Part shown: one piece after another, positions 1 to 6,143 of the stretch
Numbering within the stretch: position 1 is the first letter of the stretch
Layout of the letters: every line of letters begins with the position of its first letter
Origin: B1-G15 sp964346135
GTDB taxonomy: Archaea > Thermoproteota > Bathyarchaeia > Bathyarchaeales > Bathyarchaeaceae
DNA length: 11,474 bases
Reading direction: 5' to 3'
NCBI GenBank assembly: GCA_964346135.1
Contig: CAYFTS010000007.1
Location: 1 to 11,474 of the forward strand
Made by a program: the position numbers and the translations under genes
Notes under the pieces: model-generated
Database searches by the model: none
What the model was told of the DNA's origin: nothing
Seen by the model: the letters and a program-made list of their open reading frames with translations, nothing else

Positions 1-371
1 AATCGGAATTGTGGCCCTTTTATTTTTATGTTGCCTTTCTCTGCTTCTTTTACAGCCAAAATTCTTAATGCCTCGATGACTTCTGCGAACTTTACATCTT
101 GCGGGCACCGTTCAATGCAGGTGAGACAGTGGGCGCACTTCCAAATTGTCTCACTTGAAAGAATTTCCTTTTTCATTCCGTAAAGAACCATCCTGATTAT
201 TCTTCTCGGGTTGTAAGTGTCGTCAACTCTTCTAACAGGACATGAAACGGTGCATATGCCGCAATTAAAGCATAGTTTAATGTTTTGGCCACCAACTTCT
301 TTCGACACTTCATATTTGAAATCCGAATCAAGTTTTTCAAAATCTATGGTTTGCGTCTCTCCGTTGACCAT
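1..371 (-). CDS. hdrC: HdrC-like iron-sulfur protein (heterodisulfide reductase subunit C paralogue), 3' end beyond window
   Basis: Partial gene: 123 codons are visible and the frame is still open at base 1. The protein carries the two HdrC [4Fe-4S] motifs of the form CxxCxxCxxxCP, at residues 34-45 and 79-90. They are separated by a helix containing RRIIRMVLYGMKKEIL and followed by IWKCAHC, as in the HdrC family. HdrC passes electrons between the HdrA flavoprotein and the HdrB catalytic subunit in the cytoplasm. The start is the ATG at 371, preceded by a strong AAAGGAGGGA Shine-Dalgarno six bases away. It is clearly paralogous to the second hdrC at 8695 (both have LC-x2-CG-xC and EILSS/EVLSS before the second cluster) but well diverged from it. 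A matching hdrB would be expected off the left edge. Family assignment is firm; the partner and substrate are unknown. Confidence 0.88.
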   Translation of the reverse strand, partial: MVNGETQTIDFEKLDSDFKYEVSKEVGGQNIKLCFNCGICTVSCPVRRVDDTYNPRRIIRMVLYGMKKEILSSETIWKCAHCLTCIERCPQDVKFAEVIEALRILAVKEAEKGNIKIKGPQFR

Positions 372-440
372 TTGGTCCCTCCTTTAACCCAATTCGCTCA
401 GAAGCAGATAGAAAATACTTACCCACTAATTAATGTTTTT

Positions 441-499
441 ATTATAGTAATTACCATAAGATTATAGTAAATACCATACGATATAGCAGATACCTCACG
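441..499. repeat. Three tandem ~20-bp repeats upstream of hdrC, possible operator array
   Basis: Unit 1 (441-460) is ATTATAGTAATTACCATAAG and unit 2 (461-480) is ATTATAGTAAATACCATACG, identical at 18 of 20 positions. A third, weaker copy (about 482-499, TATAGCAGATACCTCACG) matches 14 of 18 positions of unit 2. Each of the first two units is near-dyadic around its centre: unit 1 reads TATAGTAATTACCATA, whose reverse complement differs at only two positions. The repeat period is close to two helical turns, so bound proteins would line up on one DNA face. The array lies 70-128 bases upstream of the hdrC start at 371 and includes TATA-like sequence on the minus strand. Operator function is inference. 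Confidence 0.6.
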
Positions 500-552
500 C
501 TTTTTGAGGAACAATCTTTAGAAAATATGCGCTTAGGCTTCCTGTGTAAAGA

Positions 553-1488
553 TCAGCCGTTTTCATCAGCCGCTTTTGATTTTTTATGAGACTCATCACC
601 AGTACCACGCATGCGCGCATGAACAAGAGAGTGTCTTCTTCTTCCAGAATCACTGGCTACTTCTTTAGACACGGTTTCAATGGACGTCAATTTCTCTAAT
701 GCTGTTAGCCAAGCTGCTGATCTCACATCGCTGTGGAATATCCACTCTCTCTTTACTTTAATAGCTCTCTCAGGACAGACTTTTTCGCATGCAAAACAAT
801 ACACACAAAAGTTAAGTGCGACTTTGGGTTTGCCATCTTCATCTAATTGGGCTGCATGAGCCGGGCATATGTCCACGCAAACCCTGCACCCTTCTGGGCA
901 GAGATTTACATTCAACTGAACTGTTCCCAGAAAAGGTTTTTTCACAAGTATAGCGTCAAAAGGACAAGCCGACTGACATCGCTTGCAGTATATGCAAAGT
1001 GATTCGTTGATCTGCACATCAATTATCTGTGCTTCTTTGTTTTTTGAGTCTTTAGTCAATACGCTAATCGCTCCAGTAGGGCACTCCTCTTGGCATCTGA
1101 GCTTGCATTCGGGTTTGCATCTTTCCTTTGTGATCTTGATCTCTTTCAACAAAACAGGAAAAGCCTCGTTTTTCACAATAGTGGCTATTTCTTCACCATC
1201 AATTTCCATCCTTAATGCATCTAAAGGGCATATGGTTGCACACTCACCACAAAGAATACAGGAATTAACATCAAAATCAACTGTGGGTTTTCTTGCTAAA
1301 CGTCCTGCAACTATCAGTGGCGGATTCCATTTAACAGCGTCCTTTGGGCAATTCTCTGCACACACACCACATCCGTCGCACAAATTTCTGTTCAATCGAA
1401 GCAGATATTCTCTTGTCAGAAGACCCCGTTTAAGTTGTATCTCACTTCTACTTTGTCGTCTGATAATTTCTCCGCTCAATATAGCCAC
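553..1488 (-). CDS. fwdF: Polyferredoxin resembling formylmethanofuran dehydrogenase subunit FwdF, six Fe-S motifs
   Basis: A 311-residue soluble protein made almost entirely of ferredoxin repeats. Four motifs are canonical CxxCxxCxxxCP (residues 37-48, 77-88, 165-176, 228-239). Two have altered spacing: CX3CX3CX3CP at 124-137 and CX3CX2CX3CP at 197-209. The layout between clusters resembles FwdF: CPLDALRMEIDGE after motif 2, CPFDAILVKKPFLGT after motif 4, and CEKVCPERAIKVKR at the end. FwdF is the electron-relay subunit of tungsten/molybdenum formylmethanofuran dehydrogenase and in methanogens can link that enzyme to Hdr. Methanogen FwdF usually has eight clusters, so this is a shorter form. 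The last 60 residues are a charged, Arg/Lys/Ser-rich tail without Cys. The start is a GTG at 1488, with AGGGAG only two bases before it; the in-frame TTG at 1479 is an alternative. No other fwd genes are visible, so another polyferredoxin family is possible. Confidence 0.78.
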   Translation of the reverse strand: MAILSGEIIRRQSRSEIQLKRGLLTREYLLRLNRNLCDGCGVCAENCPKDAVKWNPPLIVAGRLARKPTVDFDVNSCILCGECATICPLDALRMEIDGEEIATIVKNEAFPVLLKEIKITKERCKPECKLRCQEECPTGAISVLTKDSKNKEAQIIDVQINESLCIYCKRCQSACPFDAILVKKPFLGTVQLNVNLCPEGCRVCVDICPAHAAQLDEDGKPKVALNFCVYCFACEKVCPERAIKVKREWIFHSDVRSAAWLTALEKLTSIETVSKEVASDSGRRRHSLVHARMRGTGDESHKKSKAADENG

Positions 1489-1534
1489 AACTCCCTAAGT
1501 CATTACACAATAAAGTACAATTAATTTTCAAACA

Positions 1535-1544
1535 TTAAATATTT
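1535..1544 (-). promoter_or_regulatory. Probable TATA box for the polyferredoxin gene
   Basis: On the minus strand this reads AAATATTTAA, centred about 52 bases upstream of the GTG at 1488. That spacing matches the other TATA boxes of the window and would place the transcript start near 1512. The 141-base gap behind the prenyltransferase gene makes an independent promoter plausible. Confidence 0.4.
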
Positions 1545-1629
1545 GCGATTTGTATCAAACAAATAAACGCTATTTATGCATTTTGCAATCAACACACACT
1601 AATCTTTCTCCGTATGCACACACATAATT

Positions 1630-2565
1630 CTATAGACCTGCCATATAGCCACTGATAATGTATGCTGTGCACAACAGTAGACCAGTGAACAGGTGTACGA
1701 GAACTGTACCTGCATTTGCCGGAATAAGCTTGCGAGGATCTTCATAATTTTTCTTAGCAACGTACACGCTTCTTATAGCCAATGGAATCGTGAGAAACGA
1801 AAGTAACGTGAACACTGGTATCAGTGACAAAGAGATTCCCAACAATACTACAGCGTAGGTTGAAAACATGAGGATGCCATAAACATCTACCGCCTTTTTC
1901 CTTCCAATTCTAGTTACCAGCGTGGTTTTTCCAGCTTTAACATCTGCGTAATAGTCTGGAATTTCGTTTATCCAGAGCACTTCAAGAATCAGTATTCCTA
2001 GAGGAATAGATGCCACTATTGGCTCTAATGCGATGGTTTGTGTTTGAACGTAATAGCTTCCTATAGCTACGAGCGGTCCACAATTGAGTCCTACAATGAA
2101 CTCACCAATTCCTCGTGTTGCCAATTGAGTCGTGTAGAAATATCCTGAAAAGACGCCTATAAGGCCCAGAACGATAATAATCCATCCTTGAGTTAGTGCA
2201 AGGAATACTCCGATAATGGCGGCAAAAATAAAAGAAACTAACGAGGCAATGTACACTTTTTTGGGGTTTAGAACGCCTCTAGGAAGCAAGCCACTTCCAC
2301 CACTGAACGGTGAACTGAAATCTGTGATCGAATCACATCCGCTTTTGTAGTCAAAATAATCGTTTACAAGATTTGTTCCAGCATTTACGCACACCACACC
2401 TATCAAACTTAAAACAAAATACGTTAGGTTAAAAGCTCCAAACGAATACCAGGCCACTACTGTGCCGAGGAACACAGGAATCAAAACCGCTGTAAAAAAG
2501 GGCGCTCTCAGTGCCTTAATCCATACAAGAAATTTAGCTCCTTTCTTTTCAGATTTCTCAGACAG
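1630..2565 (-). CDS. UbiA-family membrane prenyltransferase, MenA-like
   Basis: A polytopic integral membrane protein of the UbiA superfamily, which transfers polyprenyl groups onto aromatic acceptors. Counted from the TTG at 2484, the first Asp-rich motif is NDYFDYKSGCD (residues 41-51) and the second is NEIPDYYAD (173-181), followed by KAGKTTLVTRIGRK. This pattern is most like MenA (1,4-dihydroxy-2-naphthoate polyprenyltransferase), suggesting a menaquinone-type quinone; digeranylgeranylglyceryl-phosphate synthase is a less likely alternative. The conventional start (TTG 2484) cuts into the first helix. The open frame continues upstream for 27 more codons encoding KALRAPFFTAVLIPVFLG, typical of the UbiA N-terminus. 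No ATG, GTG or TTG lies in that extension, but a CTG at 2565 sits seven bases after AGAGGGG, giving 311 residues. An ATG at 2572 abuts that Shine-Dalgarno, is out of frame and stops after four codons. The family is certain; the substrate and the CTG start are inferred. Confidence 0.85.
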   Translation of the reverse strand: MSEKSEKKGAKFLVWIKALRAPFFTAVLIPVFLGTVVAWYSFGAFNLTYFVLSLIGVVCVNAGTNLVNDYFDYKSGCDSITDFSSPFSGGSGLLPRGVLNPKKVYIASLVSFIFAAIIGVFLALTQGWIIIVLGLIGVFSGYFYTTQLATRGIGEFIVGLNCGPLVAIGSYYVQTQTIALEPIVASIPLGILILEVLWINEIPDYYADVKAGKTTLVTRIGRKKAVDVYGILMFSTYAVVLLGISLSLIPVFTLLSFLTIPLAIRSVYVAKKNYEDPRKLIPANAGTVLVHLFTGLLLCTAYIISGYMAGL

Positions 2566-2612
2566 TTTTCATCCCCTCTAAAATGACATCTTTCAATTAT
2601 GATAGATCAAAA

Positions 2613-2623
2613 CATATTAAATT
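2613..2623 (-). promoter_or_regulatory. Probable TATA box for the prenyltransferase gene
   Basis: On the minus strand it reads AATTTAATATG, about 52 bases upstream of the proposed CTG start at 2565 and about 134 upstream of the TTG at 2484. The 52-base spacing matches the neighbouring genes and so supports the upstream start. Confidence 0.4.
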
Positions 2624-2777
2624 TTATTGCAAAACAAAGCTTTGTAACAGAACTGCTTTACATTAGCAAAGTTATTGGGAAATTAAACAATGAACATGGT
2701 CATGTGTCAATAAAGGAAATGAGAACTTTCGTAAAAATCTTAGATTTTTATCATTATTTTTATAATTTTAATAAATT

Positions 2778-2793
2778 CTGATGATATCATTAG
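2778..2793. promoter_or_regulatory. Imperfect 16-bp dyad next to the cytochrome promoter
   Basis: The core ATGATATCAT (2781-2790) is a perfect 10-bp palindrome. One mismatched pair further out, CT/AG pairs extend it to 16 bases. It ends six bases before the TATA box at 2799, where the TFB recognition element should lie, so a bound protein would compete with or recruit the basal factors. Operator function is inference. Confidence 0.35.
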
Positions 2794-2798
2794 TAACT

Positions 2799-2806
2799 TT
2801 TATATA
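2799..2806 (+). promoter_or_regulatory. TATA box of the cytochrome operon
   Basis: TTTATATA, within ACTTTTATATACTC, is close to the archaeal consensus. It is centred 52 bases before the GTG start at 2855, giving a predicted transcript start near 2828 and a leader of about 26 bases containing the Shine-Dalgarno GGAGGG (2842-2847). Confidence 0.65.
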
Positions 2807-2854
2807 CTCAAGATCAGAATATTTGGAATCTCTTGGTTGTTGGAGGGAAATGGG

Positions 2855-4312
2855 GTGAAAAAAGCCAAGAAAATACAGTTATTCTTATTTTTATTCGTAA
2901 TTGTTCTAGGAATCTCACTCTCATATTCAGATGAACTTTCAAAGGTATATAGTTCTAGCAGCTCATCATATCTGGGTACGGCAAACTGCGCCTCGTGCCA
3001 TGCAGAGGAATATTCCAGCTGGAATCAAACCGCTCACGCCAACATGGCAGGTATAGCTGAAATAAATGCATCTGGAACCTTCTACTGGGTTGCTTATCCG
3101 TCCCGTGTCATGAACCAATCTGATTTCATAGACAGTTGCGCTAGCTGCCATGTTACTGGATGGGATCCTGCCACCGAAACATGGCCCAACTGGAACTCTA
3201 CCGATGCGAACTTAGCAGGAAAATTCCTTAATGTTCAGTGCGAAGTGTGCCATGGAGCCGACACCATGTCTTTACCCGTAGAACAAAGAATCGACTACTC
3301 CGCAGAGCTTTGTGCGCAATGCCACTCTACAGGTTCTCACACACAGTACGAAGATTGGCAGAATAGCGCCCATAATGACAGCCTCACGGATTTACGGGCA
3401 TCTGACCATGCGACAGACTCTTGCGTAAGATGTCACAGTACACAGATTTTCGTAGACTATTATAATTTTTCAACATATGTAGAAGACGTGATTGGGGAAA
3501 TTACTCTAACAAACCCGAATCTTGATCCCATAACCTGTCAACTCTGTCACAACCCACATTCGGCTGAGAATGAGTATCAATTGAGATTTGAAAATTCCAC
3601 GGAGGTATGTGGTCAATGTCACCAAGGGTCTCATCACCCACAGTATGAGCTATTCAGTGATAGCCCCCACGAAGAGGCTGGAGTAGAATGTGTAAGTTGC
3701 CACGGTCAAGGGACGCACTATGCTCACGGTGGAGTTTCATCTTATTTCAACCACACATTCGCGATTTTCAATACCTTCTATCCGTACAATCAGACAGAAC
3801 CAATGGTTTGTGGCACCTGTCATACAGGTGAGTCGTTTGAATGGGCTGTGTCGCAACTGGAGTTGATTCAAAATTCAACGGTAGACCTCCTAATAACAGT
3901 CACACAACTCATCGACGAAGCAAACGTTACTATAACGACTGCAAACCAGACAAGCGGAGTGGACATAACGAAGATTGAAGAGGCACAGACCTTGTTTGAA
4001 GCAGCATTGAACTACGCGATGTACGTGGAAAATGATGGAAGTGGCGGTTTCCATAACCCGGACGCACTAACCGAGGCTGCGCAATTAGCCACTCAGGCAA
4101 AAACACTGGCGACAAGTGCTATTGCTACAGCGAATCTGGAAACTCAAATATCCACTCTGGAAGGTGATGTTGAAAACCTAGAGGAAAGAATCAATAGTCT
4201 GGAATCAACTGTTGCAACAGTTCCGCTTCTATACGCAGGACTAGGTTTAGCTATAGGCTTCATAGTCGGAGCCGCAATCCTATACGCCGTCGTCTGGCGC
4301 AGGAAACCATAA
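2855..4312 (+). CDS. Membrane-anchored nonaheme c-type cytochrome with coiled-coil stalk
   Basis: An extracytoplasmic electron-transfer protein of 485 residues. The GTG at 2855 is chosen because GGAGGG lies seven bases upstream; the in-frame TTG at 2837 lacks this, and an ATG at 2850 is out of frame. The order is: a signal peptide (KKAKK then a hydrophobic core, residues 7-24); a Ser run (33-38); nine CXXCH haem sites starting at Cys 45, 95, 129, 153, 190, 228, 252, 279 and 319; a helical segment with GGFHNPDA (F399-P402), a feature of the NrfA/octaheme reductase/HAO superfamily; a heptad coiled coil (428-453, hydrophobic at L428, I432, L435, V439, L442, I446, L449, V453); a transmembrane helix (458-480); and a basic tail, WRRKP. 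About a dozen N-x-S/T sequons suggest an exposed glycoprotein. No CXXCK site is present, so nitrite reductase activity is not supported. It heads a plus-strand operon and likely conducts electrons outside the membrane. Confidence 0.9.
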   Translation: MKKAKKIQLFLFLFVIVLGISLSYSDELSKVYSSSSSSYLGTANCASCHAEEYSSWNQTAHANMAGIAEINASGTFYWVAYPSRVMNQSDFIDSCASCHVTGWDPATETWPNWNSTDANLAGKFLNVQCEVCHGADTMSLPVEQRIDYSAELCAQCHSTGSHTQYEDWQNSAHNDSLTDLRASDHATDSCVRCHSTQIFVDYYNFSTYVEDVIGEITLTNPNLDPITCQLCHNPHSAENEYQLRFENSTEVCGQCHQGSHHPQYELFSDSPHEEAGVECVSCHGQGTHYAHGGVSSYFNHTFAIFNTFYPYNQTEPMVCGTCHTGESFEWAVSQLELIQNSTVDLLITVTQLIDEANVTITTANQTSGVDITKIEEAQTLFEAALNYAMYVENDGSGGFHNPDALTEAAQLATQAKTLATSAIATANLETQISTLEGDVENLEERINSLESTVATVPLLYAGLGLAIGFIVGAAILYAVVWRRKP

Positions 4313-4361
4313 ACGTGGATGCACCGCAAAAACTTGAAATGCAAGGTGAAAGTCGGCGACA

Positions 4362-5198
4362 ATGACTAAAAAAAGACTAGTTGCTTTTGGAATCCTGCTG
4401 ATAATGAGTCTCTCGCTGGTTATGACGATATCCTTGTATGCATTCCCAAACAGTGAGGATAATTGCTTATCATGCCACACGAACGAAGTAATTACAGTTA
4501 CCTCAAACGTTACAGATGCTTTGGAAGTTAATGCATCGGGTTCCTTTGGAATAGAAATTAACGCAGAAGGCGATGCAGGAGGTCTCACAATGAAGTGGCC
4601 CTCAAATATCAATCCATCCTTCACGTTCACACCATCTACAGTCACTGACAACAGTGACGACGACAACGACCCCGCCGAAAATGTGGTGAATGGCATCTTT
4701 GAAATCACAGCACCAGCAACTCAAGGAGAATACATAATACATGTTTTCGCAGCAGGTAGCGGAGGGAAAGGTGGGACATTGACCTTTCAGGTGACTGTTA
4801 CAACTGAAGGGCTCCCCACGGAAAACTTGTTGCCCACCGCATATTTTCTCCATGCTAGACGCAGCATGACAATAAAATTTGAAGATCGATCTTGGGACCC
4901 CGATGGCAAAATCACTTCTTGGTACTGGGATTTTGGAGACAACACCAACTCAACGGAGCAGAACGCAACTCACACATTCGCAGAAGCCGGCACATACACG
5001 GTAACCTTCACCGTTACCGACGATCAAGGAGGCAGCAACACCAAATCTCAAACATTCACGATACCGTCAAAAGAAGAGCGTTTACTGCTTTGGACAATAG
5101 AAATCTTCATTGGATCACTAATGATAATTTTCACTACGGTTTTTGCCGTGGGAATAGCGAAAGCGTATGCTTCAGGGAAGGAAAAGAAAAATGAATAA
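4362..5198 (+). CDS. Membrane-anchored monoheme protein with PKD domain
   Basis: A 278-residue protein. It has a signal peptide (TKKR, hydrophobic residues 6-25, cleavage probably after A27), one c-type haem site CLSCH (35-39), and a Gly/Thr-rich beta region (about 57-148) with an acidic stretch DDDND (99-103), perhaps a metal-binding loop. A PKD-type domain follows (about 158-234; signature DPDGKITSWYWDFGD at 179-193 and GTYTVTFTVTDDQG at 210-223). It ends with a transmembrane helix (about 241-266) and a Lys-rich cytoplasmic tail. The gene begins 49 bases after the nonaheme cytochrome stops, and both proteins share the plan of an exposed domain with a C-terminal anchor. A role as haem-bearing partner or scaffold between the membrane and the nonaheme protein is inference. 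The beta region was not assigned to a named family. The Shine-Dalgarno is weak (GGTGA, 13 bases upstream), which fits expression within a polycistronic transcript. Confidence 0.82.
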   Translation: MTKKRLVAFGILLIMSLSLVMTISLYAFPNSEDNCLSCHTNEVITVTSNVTDALEVNASGSFGIEINAEGDAGGLTMKWPSNINPSFTFTPSTVTDNSDDDNDPAENVVNGIFEITAPATQGEYIIHVFAAGSGGKGGTLTFQVTVTTEGLPTENLLPTAYFLHARRSMTIKFEDRSWDPDGKITSWYWDFGDNTNSTEQNATHTFAEAGTYTVTFTVTDDQGGSNTKSQTFTIPSKEERLLLWTIEIFIGSLMIIFTTVFAVGIAKAYASGKEKKNE

Positions 5199-5257
5199 AA
5201 CTGGAAAGATAGGTCTCAATAAAAACATGTTTACTGTTACTGTTGGAGATCATAAAA

Positions 5258-5902
5258 ATGGTTGATCTTGCAGCCATACACTCGATGTTAATAGAAATGC
5301 ACGGAGGAATGCTTACATTAGCATCTGCCTGTATTCTTGCAATGGTTATAGTCAAATTTCACCAAAGAATGCGAAGAACCAGCAAACGGTATAGTATTTT
5401 TGAACCGTTAGACTCATTCATTGAGAAACTCGCCCGATACACTGAGCCTACAGCCTATCTGGCGGGGTTAGGCGGAGTTGTCGGTCTCTTGGTCTCATCC
5501 GTTGTTGGTTTCTATGCTTGGCCTGCTGAAGCTCTCACAAGCTCTCCTTTAGGGTTAGTTAAAATAATGTTCAGCATCTTCGCTACAGAACTTTGGATAC
5601 TATTCATTGTTATCAGAGGAAAGTATGGAGATAACTTGTGGAAAAACGGCGGATTGGCAACGGTATACGTTTGCACAGGATTTATCGGCTTCCTTTTCAT
5701 GATTCTAACAGGAAGCATGGGAGGACACATGGCTGGCAAAGGAAGCGTGCTTGATCCAGTTTATTATCTGCTGAATGTAAACCCGGAGACCTTTTGGATT
5801 ATTGGAATTGATATGATACCAATATTAATCGCTGTTGCGTTCATCGAGATAGTCGCCGTTTTCGCTGTCTTCCTGCGTCTTCGATGGAAAGCAAGAATTT
5901 AG
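5258..5902 (+). CDS. Five-helix membrane protein, candidate b-type cytochrome or quinol-interacting subunit
   Basis: A 214-residue integral membrane protein. The ATG at 5258 is chosen over the TTG at 5243 because GGAGAT (5245-5250) lies seven bases upstream and overlaps that TTG. Hydrophobic segments are at about 7-32, 65-89, 98-120, 130-153 and 180-206. Positive charges (KFHQRMRR at 33-40; R120, K122; R207-R213) predict an N-terminus outside and a C-terminus inside. With that topology His8, His15 and His157 all lie near the outer face, where they could ligate a b-type haem or a quinone site; His35 would be cytoplasmic. The family was not recognised with confidence; a DUF2231-like membrane cytochrome is one possibility. 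It is the third gene of the operon, 59 bases after the PKD protein, and its context with two cytochromes c and a divergent quinone gene suggests it passes electrons between the quinone pool and them. Haem binding is not proven by the sequence. Confidence 0.75.
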   Translation: MVDLAAIHSMLIEMHGGMLTLASACILAMVIVKFHQRMRRTSKRYSIFEPLDSFIEKLARYTEPTAYLAGLGGVVGLLVSSVVGFYAWPAEALTSSPLGLVKIMFSIFATELWILFIVIRGKYGDNLWKNGGLATVYVCTGFIGFLFMILTGSMGGHMAGKGSVLDPVYYLLNVNPETFWIIGIDMIPILIAVAFIEIVAVFAVFLRLRWKARI

Positions 5903-5995
5903 ACAAGCGCACAAATTGATTTCGAGTTACATCTCAACCACATTTATGAAGTCATTTCCCTGAGGAGTATATCAACGTTTAAGCAGTACGATTAG

Positions 5996-6008
5996 CACCA
6001 GTCTGGTG
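5996..6008. promoter_or_regulatory. 13-bp perfect inverted repeat upstream of the regulator gene
   Basis: CACCAG-T-CTGGTG is a perfect dyad with a single central base, in the 241-base gap between the cytochrome operon and the regulator. A one-base centre suits a protein-binding site better than an RNA hairpin, and no T-run follows, so a terminator is unlikely. Autoregulation by the gene at 6144 is possible, but the site is about 82 bases upstream of its TATA box. Confidence 0.35.
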
Positions 6009-6089
6009 ATGGGACTTTCAAGGTACCCAATCTGCCAACTGAAATTTCTGCAACGATAAAACGAAGAGATAAAAAAGTAAAATGTGGAA

Positions 6090-6098
6090 TTTATAATA
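6090..6098 (+). promoter_or_regulatory. TATA box of the regulator gene
   Basis: TTTATAATA is centred 50 bases before the GTG at 6144, predicting a transcript start near 6120 and a leader of about 24 bases. No clear Shine-Dalgarno follows. Confidence 0.5.
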
Positions 6099-6143
6099 AA
6101 AATAGAAAAAAATATCAATTGGTTTATTACTTTATGAAACGAA

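Noticed and set aside
983..1498. 171-codon plus-strand ORF
   Set aside because: Antisense shadow of the polyferredoxin gene, whose 24 motif cysteines explain the reading frame.
2599..2781. 60-codon plus-strand ORF in the divergent spacer
   Set aside because: No Shine-Dalgarno, extreme AT-rich composition, no recognisable motif, and it overlaps the probable promoter of the prenyltransferase gene and the dyad at 2778-2793.
2855..4312. Cytochrome as an ammonia-forming nitrite reductase (NrfA)
   Set aside because: All nine haem sites are CXXCH; there is no CXXCK active-site haem.
4280..4853. Minus-strand ORFs across the PKD-protein gene
   Set aside because: They are shadows of the clear plus-strand coding sequence with signal peptide, CXXCH and PKD motifs; low-complexity composition.
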